From NCBI GenBank assembly GCA_963813315.1, contig CAWEYO010000020.1:186001-250000 (forward strand): a stretch of 64,000 nt of DNA. Reading direction: 5' to 3'. Below, one piece after another: positions 1 to 8,796 of the stretch. The DNA is from CAWEYO01 sp963813315 (lineage in GTDB: Bacteria; Pseudomonadota; Alphaproteobacteria; Rhizobiales; Rhizobiaceae). Under the pieces are notes generated by a model that was given only the letters and a program-made list of their open reading frames with translations, searched no databases and was not told the DNA's origin. A program made the translations under genes and the position numbers. Within the stretch, counting starts at the first letter, position 1. Each line of letters opens with the position of its first letter.

Positions 1-598
1 CAACGTCGGCGGCGACGACCTGTCCGGCGTCTATGCGGCGATGGGCGACGTGCCGCTGGTTCTGGAGGCCTTCGTGCGGTTCAACCGGGAGATTTCGGTG
101 ATCGCCGCCCGTGGGCGCGAAGGACAGCTTGCCGGCTACGACCCCGCCCAGAACCTTCATAGCGGCGGCATTCTTCGCACATCCACCGTTCCCGCCGAGG
201 TATCGGACGCGACGGCCGAGGCCGCGCGTACCGCGTCTTTCGCGATTTTGGAGGCGCTGGACTATGTCGGAGTGATCGGCGTCGAGTTCTTCGCGATGAG
301 GGATGGCTCGCTTATGGTCAACGAGATCGCACCTCGCGTTCACAATTCCGGGCACTGGACGGAGGTGGCGTCAGTCACGTCGCAATTCGAGCAGCATATC
401 CGCGCGATCGCCGGCCTACCGCTCGGCAGCACGGAAAGGCATTGCGACTGCGTGATGGAAAACCTGATCGGCGGCGATGTCAAACGCGCAGAGGCATTGC
501 TTGCGGAGCCTGATCTGGTTTTGCACCTCTACGGCAAGGCTGAAGCCCGGGCCGGCCGCAAGATGGGGCATTTCACGCGGATCCGTCCCCGAAGGTGA
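1..598 (+). CDS. purK: 5-(carboxyamino)imidazole ribonucleotide synthase PurK, C-terminal part
   Basis: The gene enters from the left edge, so the start is missing; the frame is open from base 2 to the TGA at 596-598. PurK is an ATP-grasp enzyme that carboxylates AIR to N5-CAIR in purine synthesis. What is seen is the end of the ATP-grasp domain, including the REISVIAARG segment and the NEIAPRVHNSGHWT segment (ATP/Mg and substrate side), followed by the small C-terminal domain ending GHFTRIRP. It converges on rppH with a 47-bp gap. The family call is firm; only the N-terminal half is unseen. Confidence 0.95.
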   Translation, partial: NVGGDDLSGVYAAMGDVPLVLEAFVRFNREISVIAARGREGQLAGYDPAQNLHSGGILRTSTVPAEVSDATAEAARTASFAILEALDYVGVIGVEFFAMRDGSLMVNEIAPRVHNSGHWTEVASVTSQFEQHIRAIAGLPLGSTERHCDCVMENLIGGDVKRAEALLAEPDLVLHLYGKAEARAGRKMGHFTRIRPRR

Positions 599-645
599 TC
601 GATTCCGCTTCCCGAACCGGGCAAACGCATCGGCAAGAACAACCG

Positions 646-1167
646 TCAGCCCGCAAGGTGACGGAACGTCGCGATCACCTCCTCATAGACCCTGCGCTTG
701 AAAGGTACGATCAGTCCCGGAAGGTCGCCCATCGGGCGCCAGTCCCAACGGTCGAATTCGGGTTCGTGGCCGCCGGGCGGCGGGTTGATGCGGATTTCAC
801 TCTCATCACCGTGAAATCGGAAGGCGAACCATTTCTGGGTCTGACCGCGATACTTGCCTTTCCAGACGACGCCGATCAGTTCGCGCGGCAAATCATAATT
901 GATCCAGTGCGGCGCTTCGGCGAGAAGCCGCAGGCTCTCCATGCCGGTTTCCTCGAACAGTTCGCGCTTGGCGGTCGAAAGCGGTTCTTCGCCCCTGTCG
1001 ATGCCGCCCTGCGGCATCTGCCAAAGCTTGTCGGAGCCCGACATCTCGTTGTCGGGCTCGCTAATGCGGTGGCCCACCCAGACAAGGCCCTTCTCGTTCA
1101 GCACCATCATGCCGACGCACGGCCGATAGGGGAGAGCTTCCGGAGAAATCGGTTTTCCTCTGGCCAT
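646..1167 (-). CDS. rppH: RNA pyrophosphohydrolase RppH (Nudix)
   Basis: 173 residues. RppH removes pyrophosphate from the 5' end of triphosphorylated RNA and so starts RNase E-dependent mRNA decay. The Nudix box lies at residues 54-76: GGIDRGEE, then REL-F-EETG with the metal-binding glutamates. The YRPCVGMMV opening and WQMPQGGID are typical of the RppH/NudH branch, not of general Nudix enzymes. The frame stays open upstream to 1344, but ATG 1167 is chosen because it begins the conserved region (MARGKPIS) and follows a GAGGAAAAG ribosome site. It starts 11 bp after the stop of the DUF610 gene and is probably the last gene of the envC-ctpA operon. Confidence 0.93.
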   Translation of the reverse strand: MARGKPISPEALPYRPCVGMMVLNEKGLVWVGHRISEPDNEMSGSDKLWQMPQGGIDRGEEPLSTAKRELFEETGMESLRLLAEAPHWINYDLPRELIGVVWKGKYRGQTQKWFAFRFHGDESEIRINPPPGGHEPEFDRWDWRPMGDLPGLIVPFKRRVYEEVIATFRHLAG

Positions 1168-1177
1168 CGACTTTTCC

Positions 1178-2389
1178 TCACCCATGTTCGGGGTCGCTGA
1201 CCAGCGCGGAAACCGGCACAATCTCGATGCCGCGCTTCCTGGCCTCGCCGATCCACGAGGACACAGCGTCCACGGTGACGTCGAACGCTGATCCGGTGCC
1301 GATCGCAAAACCCTTGGCGCGTGCTGTTCGTTCCAGTTCATCAAGCTTTTTCAGCACGTCGCCACGCGCACGCACGACATCGATCGTAGCGTCGGCTTCG
1401 GCGAACGGCACGCCGCTTTTCAGCGCAAGCTCGGCTGCTACGCTGCGGGACGACGATCCGTCGTCGAGATAAAGCAGGCCGCGCCGCCCGAGATCTTCCA
1501 TGACCGGAGCCATGGCGGCGCGATCGGCCGAGAAACGTGCGCCCATATAGTTCATCAGGCCGGTGTAGTTGGTGGTGCGCGACAGCGTCCAGTGGAGGCT
1601 GGCGATGTTGTCGCCAGCTTTCGCTCCGACCGTCAGCGTGTTGCGGCCCGGATTTACGTTCGGATAGTCGAACGGTTCGAGCGGCACCTGCATGATGATC
1701 TCATGACCCTCACGGCGGGCCGCCTGCATCCAGCGGCCGATGCTGTTGCCATGCGGCGCGAAGGCTAGTGTAACTTCCTCCGGCAGCTTCTCTATCGCTT
1801 CCTGTGTGCCGGTTTGAGAGACGCCGAGGCCGCCGATTACGATAGCGACACGGGCGCCGCGCGCACCGGACCATGGCCGGGCATAGACGTCCACCGGCCG
1901 CCGGCCATCGGCGGCGCGGATGGGCAGCGGGCCGTCCGGCGATTGCTCGATCAGCGCTCTGTCCGGCAAATGGGCGACCCTGAGGTTCTGGCCGATTGTG
2001 GATGGGTCACGGATGACGATAGTACCGGTGCGGGGCGCCTCGCCGGCGGGGTTCACATGGATGATGGACGGTGCGGTTCGGCCCTGTGAAACTGCGCTAG
2101 CCGCGTCCGTCCCATCCTGTTGTGCTTCCCCGCCCGGTATCGTCGCGATGGTGATCTCCGGTCGATGGAAAGGCCTGTCGCGGAAGGCGATCGCGGTCGA
2201 TGCTGCAATCAGCAAGGCGGCAACGATGCCGCCCGCAATGACGCGGCCGCTCGCCGCGAAACGGCGGGCATTTCGCGGTCTCGGCAACCCGGCCTGTCCG
2301 AGCGGCTGTTCGATTTCCTTCAGTGCCGGCGGCAAGCATTCCCCCGATTTGCGGGCGGCTGCGGCGAGGTCCGTCGGGATTGGTTCCAA
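1178..2389 (-). CDS. Divergent polysaccharide deacetylase family protein (DUF610/YibQ-like)
   Basis: 403 residues: a cytoplasmic N-terminus, one membrane helix at about 49-69, a low-complexity linker, and a C-terminal NodB-like fold from about residue 180 (ARVAIVIGGLGVSQTGTQEA, then EIIMQVPLEPFDYPN and LLYLDDGSSSRSVA). DUF610 proteins keep the deacetylase barrel, but their catalytic role is unproven. Members regularly sit next to envC and ctpA, which suggests a periplasmic, membrane-anchored role in envelope or peptidoglycan processing. It lies 60 bp after ctpA on the same strand and 10 bp before rppH. The family is clear; the substrate is unknown. Confidence 0.85.
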   Translation of the reverse strand: MEPIPTDLAAAARKSGECLPPALKEIEQPLGQAGLPRPRNARRFAASGRVIAGGIVAALLIAASTAIAFRDRPFHRPEITIATIPGGEAQQDGTDAASAVSQGRTAPSIIHVNPAGEAPRTGTIVIRDPSTIGQNLRVAHLPDRALIEQSPDGPLPIRAADGRRPVDVYARPWSGARGARVAIVIGGLGVSQTGTQEAIEKLPEEVTLAFAPHGNSIGRWMQAARREGHEIIMQVPLEPFDYPNVNPGRNTLTVGAKAGDNIASLHWTLSRTTNYTGLMNYMGARFSADRAAMAPVMEDLGRRGLLYLDDGSSSRSVAAELALKSGVPFAEADATIDVVRARGDVLKKLDELERTARAKGFAIGTGSAFDVTVDAVSSWIGEARKRGIEIVPVSALVSDPEHG

Positions 2390-2449
2390 TCCCGGCGGAT
2401 AATCCGCCTACGCAACGGCCGGCCCCCGTTTGCCCGGCCGCGGAAACGC

Positions 2450-3778
2450 TTACTGCTGGTTCAACACGGCCTTCTGCGGATTCGGCGGGAAGGCCGGATC
2501 GGTTTTTGTCCCCCGCAGCAGGTCGAGAGCCTGGTTCAACTGGATGTCGTCCTTCGGCTCCGGCGGCACATAGGCTGCCGAGCCGGAACCCTGGTCGCCC
2601 TCCTCGGCGCCCTTGATATGGCCCTTCAGGTCGGACTCTCCGCGGCTCACGTCGCGGCCCTTCAGGTCCTCGGGCAGCGGCTGTTCGACCTTGATGTCGG
2701 GCGTGATGCCCTTGCCCTGGATCGACTTGCCGGCCGGCGTGTAATAGAGCGCGGTCGTCAGCCGCAGCGCGCCGTTTTCCGCTAGCGGAATGATCGTCTG
2801 AACGGAGCCCTTGCCAAAGGACTGGGTGCCGAGAACTGTGGCCCGCCGGTGGTCCTGCAGTGCGCCGGCAACGATTTCCGAAGCGCTCGCCGAGCCGCCA
2901 TTGACCAGAACGATCACCGGCTTGCCGTCGGTCAGGTCACCTGGGCGCGAGTCGAAGCGCGATATGTCCTTCGGATCGCGGCCGCGGGTCGAAACGATCT
3001 CGCCGCGATCGAGGAATGCATCCGACACGTTGACCGCCTGGTCGAGCAGGCCGCCCGGATTGAGGCGAAGGTCGAGCACATAGCCCTTGAGCTTTTCATT
3101 CGGCACCTTGGACTTGATGTCCTCGATCGCCGCCTCCAGATCGTCGAAGGTCTTCTCCGTGAAGGAGGTGATCTTCATGTAACCGACGTCGTTCTCGACC
3201 CGGTACTTCACCGCCTTCACCTTGATGACGTCCCGGACAATGGTGAGCTTGAGGGGCTTGTCAGCGCCTTCACGCAGGATGGTGAGTTCGATGGGCGTGT
3301 TGACGAGGCCGCGCATTTTTTCGACGGCGTCGTTGAGCGTAAGGCCGCGTACTTCCTCGCCATCGATCTCGGAGATGAAATCGCCTGCGCGAACACCGGC
3401 GCGAGCGGCCGGCGTATCGTCGATCGGCGTGATCACCTTCACAAGCTCGTTCTCCATCGTGACCTCGATGCCGAGCCCGCCGAATTCGCCCTTGGTCTGG
3501 ACGCGCATGTCCTTGGCGGCTTCCGGATCGAGATATGAGGAATGCGGATCGAGCGAGGACAGCATGCCGTTGATGGCGCTTTCCACCAGCGCCTTTTCAT
3601 CGGGCGGCGTCACATATTGACCGCGCACGCGCTCGAAGATGTCACCGAAGATCGCCAACTGACGATAGGTTTCGGACCCCGCCGCGTTTGCCGTCAAGCC
3701 TGGCGCGCCATGTACCAGGCTCATGGCGGATGCACCCATCAGGGCACCAGCAAACAGAAGCGACAATTTACGCACCAT
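2450..3778 (-). CDS. ctpA: Carboxyl-terminal processing protease CtpA (S41)
   Basis: 442 residues, exported. An N-terminal signal (MVRKLSLLFAG to about residue 25) is followed by the S41 N-terminal helical region, a PDZ domain at about 100-180 (GGLGIEVTMEN) and the S41 catalytic core. The Ser-Lys dyad is visible: NGGSASASEI at 293-301 gives Ser298, and FGKGSVQT gives Lys323, spaced 25 residues as in the family. A charged tail follows from about 365. ATG 3778 is chosen over a longer frame to 3997 because it starts the signal peptide, has an AAGGACTGG site upstream and overlaps the envC-like stop by 11 bp. Overlap implies translational coupling. CtpA enzymes trim periplasmic proteins, including peptidoglycan hydrolases. 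Confidence 0.95.
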   Translation of the reverse strand: MVRKLSLLFAGALMGASAMSLVHGAPGLTANAAGSETYRQLAIFGDIFERVRGQYVTPPDEKALVESAINGMLSSLDPHSSYLDPEAAKDMRVQTKGEFGGLGIEVTMENELVKVITPIDDTPAARAGVRAGDFISEIDGEEVRGLTLNDAVEKMRGLVNTPIELTILREGADKPLKLTIVRDVIKVKAVKYRVENDVGYMKITSFTEKTFDDLEAAIEDIKSKVPNEKLKGYVLDLRLNPGGLLDQAVNVSDAFLDRGEIVSTRGRDPKDISRFDSRPGDLTDGKPVIVLVNGGSASASEIVAGALQDHRRATVLGTQSFGKGSVQTIIPLAENGALRLTTALYYTPAGKSIQGKGITPDIKVEQPLPEDLKGRDVSRGESDLKGHIKGAEEGDQGSGSAAYVPPEPKDDIQLNQALDLLRGTKTDPAFPPNPQKAVLNQQ

Positions 3779-5099
3779 TTCCAGTCCTTCCAGAAAAACG
3801 CACCGCCCACCATGGAGCGGGATCAACGGGTTTCCCGTCCTTTCGGAACTCAACATAGAGTTCCGGCCCGGCATTTCCAATACCGGCCACCGAAGCGCTT
3901 GCCGCCCTGGCCTGCCCCATCGCGCCAACCGGTTCACCTGCCAGGACAGATTGACCAGTCGCCACACTGATTCGAGCCATTCCCGCCAACACGACATGAT
4001 AGCCGTCGCCGGCGTTCAGGATCAAGAGTTGCCCGTAAGATCTGAACGGCCCCGCATAGAGAACGCTTCCGTCGGAAGGCGCCGTGACAATGGCGTCCGA
4101 TTGTGTCGCAACCATGTCGCCAAGCATCACGCCGCCGTTACTGTCGTCCTGTCCAAAACGCCGCGCAAAGCGGCCTGCGACCGGTACCGCAAGCTTGCCC
4201 TGCATCCGCGAAAAAGGCGCCGTTTCGGCCAGCTGATTGCTCTCCGGCACCGGCATCGCGGCCAGTGCCGCTTCCCGCTGCGCGCGCTCTTCTTCCGCGC
4301 GGCGCGCCTTTTCCTCGGCCGAGCGTGCGCCGACGATATCCGACTCGAGCGAAGCGATCAGGTCCTTCAGGCTGCCGGCCTCGGCTGCAAGCGCGGCGGA
4401 TTTCTCCCGCTCGCCCACAAGCGCGGTCTCGGATTCGCCCTGCAACCTGCTTTTCTCCGCAAGCAGCAGGCCAAGCCTGCGCTTTTCGCCGAGCTGCTCG
4501 ACGACCGTGGCGGCAAGCTGCTGGCGCTCCGTTTCGATGGAGGTTGTCACGCGGGTAAGTTCGTTGAGATCGGCGAGCAGGCTTTCCGTCTGCGAGCGCA
4601 ATTCGGGGACAACCGCCCCAAGCAGGATGGCGCTCCGAACCGACGACAATGCGTCTTCCGGCCTGACCAGCAGTGCGGGAGGCGGGTTGAGCCCCATGCG
4701 CTGCAGCGCGCCCAGCACTTCGGCGAGCACGCCGCGCCGCGCTTCGAGCGACCGGCGAATGCCCTCACGCTGGTCCTTCAGCCCTTCGAGCCGTTCGGTT
4801 ATGTCCTCGATGTCCTGTCCGAGCTTCTTCTCCGTCTTGGCAGCCTGAACAAGAGCGGCAGTGATTGTCGCATGGTCCTTCTTCACTGCGGCGATTTCCG
4901 CCGCGAGCTTTTCGGTGCGCTCCGACGACAGGCTGATCTCGCGCAGTACGCGCTCATATTCGGCTCGGCTTTCGTTCTGCCGCGTCGCGATGGCCGCCGA
5001 ATCTTCCGCGCCGGCTGCGGGCGCAGCAAGAACCGCCGCGGCCAGCGCCGAGACGCGGAGGAGCGTGGAACCGGCCATCGATCGAAGGAACCCTGCCAT
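3768..5099 (-). CDS. Murein hydrolase activator EnvC-like protein (coiled coil + LytM)
   Basis: 443 residues. A signal peptide runs to about 31 (LAAAVLAAPAAGAEDS), a long coiled coil rich in E, R, A and L spans about 35-290, and a degenerate LytM/M23 domain spans about 320-435 (GRFARRFGQ, SDGSVLYAG, YGQLLILNAGDGYHVVLAG, ELYVEFRKDGKPVDP). The zinc histidines of active M23 peptidases are largely absent (YHVVLAG in place of HxH), as in EnvC, which activates amidases and does not cleave peptidoglycan itself. The gene heads the envC-ctpA-DUF610-rppH run and overlaps ctpA by 11 bp. It is inferred to help daughter-cell separation. Confidence 0.9.
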   Translation of the reverse strand: MAGFLRSMAGSTLLRVSALAAAVLAAPAAGAEDSAAIATRQNESRAEYERVLREISLSSERTEKLAAEIAAVKKDHATITAALVQAAKTEKKLGQDIEDITERLEGLKDQREGIRRSLEARRGVLAEVLGALQRMGLNPPPALLVRPEDALSSVRSAILLGAVVPELRSQTESLLADLNELTRVTTSIETERQQLAATVVEQLGEKRRLGLLLAEKSRLQGESETALVGEREKSAALAAEAGSLKDLIASLESDIVGARSAEEKARRAEEERAQREAALAAMPVPESNQLAETAPFSRMQGKLAVPVAGRFARRFGQDDSNGGVMLGDMVATQSDAIVTAPSDGSVLYAGPFRSYGQLLILNAGDGYHVVLAGMARISVATGQSVLAGEPVGAMGQARAASASVAGIGNAGPELYVEFRKDGKPVDPAPWWAVRFSGRTGNGA

Positions 5100-5108
5100 G
5101 GAACTATT

Positions 5109-5221
5109 CTAGAGCGGCGGACGCATCGATGGGATCTGATGGAATCAATGCTGCTGCTCTATCTCTTTGTTGGAGCATCGGATTTTTCCCGAAACCAGTA
5201 CCCACTTTCGGGTCCGATGCT
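5109..5221 (-). repeat. Family A intergenic palindromic repeat, copy 1
   Basis: About 110 bp between rlmH and the envC-like gene. It holds the arms GAGCATCGGA and TCCGATGC around an inner pair TTTCCCGAAA/TTTCGGG, and a side arm AGAGCGGCGGACG...CTCTATCTCTTTG. Other copies: 14949-15060, 18148-18244, 55653-55756, 59622-59725, 61110-61222, plus a fragment at 16473-16500. The layout resembles RIME-type mosaic elements of rhizobia; that assignment is from memory of the class. Confidence 0.8.
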
Positions 5222-5316
5222 TTATCCGCATAGACGACCTTACCAACAAGGCTGTTAACGAACCATCAACCATGTTCGTCAGGGCGCGGGAATCGGCGAA
5301 AATCGGCAGCCCAGTA

Positions 5317-5799
5317 TCAGGCACGGTGATAGGGATGGCCGGATAGGATCGTCGCGGCGCGGTAGAGCTGCTCGGCGAGCATGATGCGCACGAGCTGGTG
5401 CGGCCAGGTGAGGGCGCCAAAGGAAAGCATAAGCGCCGCGGCATTGCGCAAGGTCGGGTCATGGCCGTCCGGCCCACCGACAGCGAATGCGAGGCTGCGC
5501 TGGCCGCCATCGCGAAACGAGGCGATCCATTCCGCGAATTGTTCGGAGGAAATGTTCTTGCCGCGCTCGTCGAGGAGGACAAGAGCGGCTCCGGGGGAAA
5601 GCTGCGTCTGAAGCTTCTGCGCTTCCTCCCGCCGCCGCTCGGCAGCGCTTTGAGCACGGCTTTCCGGGGATTCGCTCACGCCGGCGAATTCAAGGCCGAT
5701 CGCCGTGCCGCTTCTGGCAAAGCGGTCGAAGTAGCGGTCCGCCAAATCTTTTTCGGGGCCGGCCTTCATCCGGCCCACGGCATAGACCGCAACCTTCAT
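5317..5799 (-). CDS. rlmH: 23S rRNA (pseudouridine1915-N3)-methyltransferase RlmH
   Basis: 160 residues, the normal length for this SPOUT-class enzyme. It methylates N3 of pseudouridine 1915 in helix 69 of 23S rRNA on assembled 70S ribosomes. The SAM-binding knot is recognisable: LLDERGKNISSEQFAEWI at about 94-112, FAVGGPDGHDP at about 124-134, and the C-terminal LSFGALTWPHQLVRIMLAEQ and GHPYHRA. It lies 18 bp after rsfS on the same strand, the usual alphaproteobacterial pairing. Confidence 0.97.
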   Translation of the reverse strand: MKVAVYAVGRMKAGPEKDLADRYFDRFARSGTAIGLEFAGVSESPESRAQSAAERRREEAQKLQTQLSPGAALVLLDERGKNISSEQFAEWIASFRDGGQRSLAFAVGGPDGHDPTLRNAAALMLSFGALTWPHQLVRIMLAEQLYRAATILSGHPYHRA

Positions 5800-5817
5800 C
5801 CTTCTGTCAGCGGCGGT

Positions 5818-6195
5818 TCAGTGAACCGTCTCTTCCTCGAGGTCGGGCGCCTGCCACATCTTTTCGATGTTGTAGAATTCCCGAACTTCCGGACGGAAGA
5901 CATGGATGATGATGTCGCCTGCATCGACCAGGACCCAATCGGCGCTGGCCAACCCCTCGACGCGGGCATTGCCGAAACCGGCATCTCTCAGCGCCTTGAT
6001 AAGGTTGTCGGCAACTGCCGCGACATGACGATGCGACCGGCCCGAAGCGATCACCATGTAGTCGCCGAGAGACGATTTTCGCTGAATGTCGATGGAGACG
6101 ATATTTTCCGCCTTGGAGTCTTCCAGACTGACAAGGACTGTCTTGATGGCGCGGGACGCTTCATCGTGTCGGCTAATCCCGGCCGGCGAAGGCAT
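5818..6195 (-). CDS. rsfS: Ribosome silencing factor RsfS
   Basis: 125 residues. RsfS (DUF143/Iojap family) binds L14 on the large subunit and blocks subunit joining when nutrients are short. Family signatures are seen: LEDSKAENIVSIDI, SLGDYMVIASGRSHRHVAAVAD, WVLVDAGDIIIHVFRPEVREFYNIEKMW. It sits just upstream of rlmH. In most relatives nadD is directly upstream; here a transporter gene separates them. Confidence 0.96.
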   Translation of the reverse strand: MPSPAGISRHDEASRAIKTVLVSLEDSKAENIVSIDIQRKSSLGDYMVIASGRSHRHVAAVADNLIKALRDAGFGNARVEGLASADWVLVDAGDIIIHVFRPEVREFYNIEKMWQAPDLEEETVH

Positions 6196-6339
6196 AACGG
6201 ATGCCTTCCTCTGAAGTGCTGTTCGCAGCGTCTTTCCTTTCTAAACAGGAACAACCAAATCACCCGCAAATCAGGGCGACACAGCATAGATATGCCGAGT
6301 TGGATAACACTTTCAAGACATCTAAAGGAATGACGTCGA

Positions 6340-7650
6340 TCAAACTCCGGACCGATTGCCCGAATGCGGATCGCCGTCCGGCGGAAAGGCCAGTTCGACC
6401 GCAAGCGGCGCCTGCGCAGTCATCGGCGAGAAGCTGCCCGTCTCCTCGGCCGGAACAGGTTCCGCCCTCGCCACACGCCAGGCGACGAAGGCTGCATAGA
6501 CAGCGGCGATCGCGATTGCCGCAAACATGAAGGCCTGCGTGCCGTATAGGGCCGTCAGCATTGTCACGATGCCGGTAACGGCGAAACCGGAGAAAGACCA
6601 GACAAAAAGCATCGAACTCGACAGGGCAACGAGGTCCTGCTTGCCGGCTCGGTCGTTGGCATGGGCGCTGGCCAGCGAATAGATCGACTCGGCGGCGCCA
6701 TCCCAGACGATGTAGATGATCACCAGGGTGGCGAGCGCGCCGCCATCGAAACCCGCCGCGAACAGCCCGGCCAGGACAACGAGTAGCGAAGCGGCGATGA
6801 GCACGTAGCGTCGATCCGTTCTGTCCGAGACCCAGCCGAGGGGTATCTGCAAGATGAGTGTGCCGAGCGGCATTGCTGAAAGCAGCATCGCCACCTCTTG
6901 TTGGCTATAGCCCTTGGCCGTCGCATGGATCGGCGCGAAACCGACGATCACCATCGACAGGCCGCCCACCGCCAGCATGCCTGCCACGCCAACAGGAGAG
7001 ACGCGCCAGGCGCGGCGCAGCGCCAGCGAGGCCCCCTGCGGCGGGGACGGCTGGCGCAGACGCGTCATGCCGACGGGCAGAATCGAAAGCGCCGTGAAAG
7101 CAATACCGATCAACGGGGCTTCGGCGCTTCTCAAATCGACGAAAGCCAGCAGGTAGTAGCCGACGCCAAGTCCGGCGATATAGGCCACATAGAACACCGC
7201 CATCACCCGGCCTCGAATTGCGTTGGCGACGGCGTCGTTCAGCCAGCTTTGAGCAACGACGAAAAGACCGCATATGGCCAGGCCATAGAGACTTCGTGCC
7301 GCGATCCAGAGGACCGGGTGAGGTCCCGCGCCGACAGCGGCATTGGACAACGCTATGAGGGCTGACAACACCATAAAGGCCCTTGCATGGCCCACGCGCT
7401 TGACCAGGGGCCCGGTCAGGATGCAGCCTGCAAGGCCTCCCGCCGAGAGGCCGGTTATGATTGTGCCCGCCAGGGCCGGCGGAAAACCCTCGGCGCCAAG
7501 ACGGACCGGGATATAGGCAAACATCAGCCCGTTGCCCACCGCGACCAGCGCCATGGACAGGATGACGCCGCCAATTGCGATGAGCGGCGTGGGTGCTTCC
7601 ACGCGGCCGGTCGCGTTCTGATCGGTTGTTGTCTTGGTCACGGCCGTCAT
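6340..7650 (-). CDS. MFS transporter
   Basis: 436 residues and about 12 predicted membrane helices, starting at LIAIGGVILSMALVAVGNGLMF (residues 23-44). The motif-A-like loop between helices 2 and 3 reads GPLVKRVGHARAF, and helix 4-5 has LYGLAICGLFVVAQSWLND, close to the YcaD-like/MFS_1 group often labelled efflux. The frame is open to 7824, but ATG 7650 (MTAVTKTTTDQ) fits the family N-terminus. The substrate cannot be read from sequence. It interrupts the usual nadD-rsfS adjacency, so it is probably an insertion into this operon. Confidence 0.85.
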   Translation of the reverse strand: MTAVTKTTTDQNATGRVEAPTPLIAIGGVILSMALVAVGNGLMFAYIPVRLGAEGFPPALAGTIITGLSAGGLAGCILTGPLVKRVGHARAFMVLSALIALSNAAVGAGPHPVLWIAARSLYGLAICGLFVVAQSWLNDAVANAIRGRVMAVFYVAYIAGLGVGYYLLAFVDLRSAEAPLIGIAFTALSILPVGMTRLRQPSPPQGASLALRRAWRVSPVGVAGMLAVGGLSMVIVGFAPIHATAKGYSQQEVAMLLSAMPLGTLILQIPLGWVSDRTDRRYVLIAASLLVVLAGLFAAGFDGGALATLVIIYIVWDGAAESIYSLASAHANDRAGKQDLVALSSSMLFVWSFSGFAVTGIVTMLTALYGTQAFMFAAIAIAAVYAAFVAWRVARAEPVPAEETGSFSPMTAQAPLAVELAFPPDGDPHSGNRSGV

Positions 7651-7748
7651 ATCCGGCTCAGGTTGCCTGTCTGTCGAGGCGCGGGAAGCGGCAAAAGCGA
7701 CATCGTTTGATGACGCTGTTGCTGGACCTGCAAATGGGTGCCCTTGGC

Positions 7749-8387
7749 TCAAAGGCGATTCGAGGCGGCCTGCCGCAGCGCTGTAGAGGAAAGAGACGAA
7801 CGCGGGCCGTGAATAAAGGTCCACGCCGGTGCCGGCATGCGGGCAAGGAGAGGGGCGTCGGCTTCATCGACGCGGGCGTAGTCGAAAGTCTTGGCCACGA
7901 CCGAAGAGAGGAATGAGAGGGTTGATCCGGGGCGATCGATCACGGCGATCGGAAAGGTCGTCGCGATCTGGCGCCAGCGTTGCCATCGGTGGAAATCCCC
8001 CAGGTTGTCGGCGCCCATGATCCAGACGAAATCAACGCCCGTATTGCGAGCCTTGATCAGACCCATCGTGTCGGCTGTGTAGCGGACACGATGTAGGGCT
8101 TCGAACGCCGTCACCTTGATGCGCGGATCGCTGGCGAATTGCTCCGATAGCCGGATACGCTCGGCGAGCGGTGCGAGTTCCCGCACGGCCTTCAAGGGGT
8201 TGCCCGGCGTCACGATCCACCAGAGCTGGTTCAGACCGAGCCGGCGGAGCGCGATCTCCGCAACGAGCGCGTGGCCCGCGTGGGGCGGGTTGAAAGAGCC
8301 GCCGAACAGGCCGACCGCCATGCCTTTCTCGACATGCGGCATGCGGAGATAGCGTTGCTCGACGTGCAATTGCGGCTTCGAAAGCAC
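7749..8387 (-). CDS. nadD: Nicotinate-nucleotide adenylyltransferase NadD
   Basis: 212 residues. NadD transfers AMP from ATP to nicotinate mononucleotide, making deamido-NAD. The nucleotidyltransferase motif GLFGGSFNPPHAGH is at about 26-39, the substrate segment WWIVTPGNPLK at about 55-65, and the second motif GPRSSLSSTALRQ near the C-terminus (ISSTxxR type). The start is GTG 8387 (VLSKPQLHVEQ), giving the N-terminal extension usual in rhizobia; ATG at residue 16 is an alternative. It is separated from proA by 409 bp of repeat-rich DNA. Confidence 0.95.
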   Translation of the reverse strand: MLSKPQLHVEQRYLRMPHVEKGMAVGLFGGSFNPPHAGHALVAEIALRRLGLNQLWWIVTPGNPLKAVRELAPLAERIRLSEQFASDPRIKVTAFEALHRVRYTADTMGLIKARNTGVDFVWIMGADNLGDFHRWQRWRQIATTFPIAVIDRPGSTLSFLSSVVAKTFDYARVDEADAPLLARMPAPAWTFIHGPRSSLSSTALRQAASNRL

Positions 8388-8393
8388 GTGTCA

Positions 8394-8762
8394 GGCACCC
8401 CCCTCTGGCCTGCCGGCCATCTCCCCCTCAAGGGGGGAGATTGGCAGTTTCAACGCTCCGCGCGCTCGGGCAGCGTTGGAGATAGGCGAAAGCCGCGTGA
8501 CCAGTTGATCTCCCCGCTTGAGGCAGGGCAATCGCATGTGGGTTTTGCCAGGATCCGTGTCCCCCTCACCCGGCTCGGGCTTCGCCCTCGCCACCCTCTC
8601 CCCGAGGGGAGAGGAGGTCGCCGGCCGCGCCGCCGCACCCTCTTCTCCCCAGCGGGGAGAAGGTGGCCGAGCAGAGCGAGGCCGGATGAGGGGGCGGTTA
8701 CCCATATGCGATTGCCCTACCGCAAGGGGGAGATGTCCGGCAGGACAGAGGGGGGTGTACCA
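8394..8762. repeat. Inverted-repeat-bounded intergenic element (family D), copy 1
   Basis: The 409-bp proA-nadD gap has no gene. It is bounded by inverted arms: CACCCCCCTCTGGCCTGCC plus a GGCCATCTCCCCCTC segment at 8395-8440, and the reverse, GGGGGAGATGTCCGGCAGG...AGAGGGGGGTG, at 8724-8758. Inside are further hairpins such as CTCTCCCCGAGGGGAGAG (8605-8622) and TTCTCCCCAGCGGGGAGAA. The same arms recur at 56057-56264. I see no ORF or transposase inside. Confidence 0.7.
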
Positions 8763-8796
8763 GCGCGCGACTTTCACTCTAGACTTGCCGAAACTC

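Noticed and set aside
3723..5258. A 511-codon plus-strand frame opposite the envC-like gene
   Set aside because: Arg/Cys-rich antisense shadow; no ribosome site or domain.
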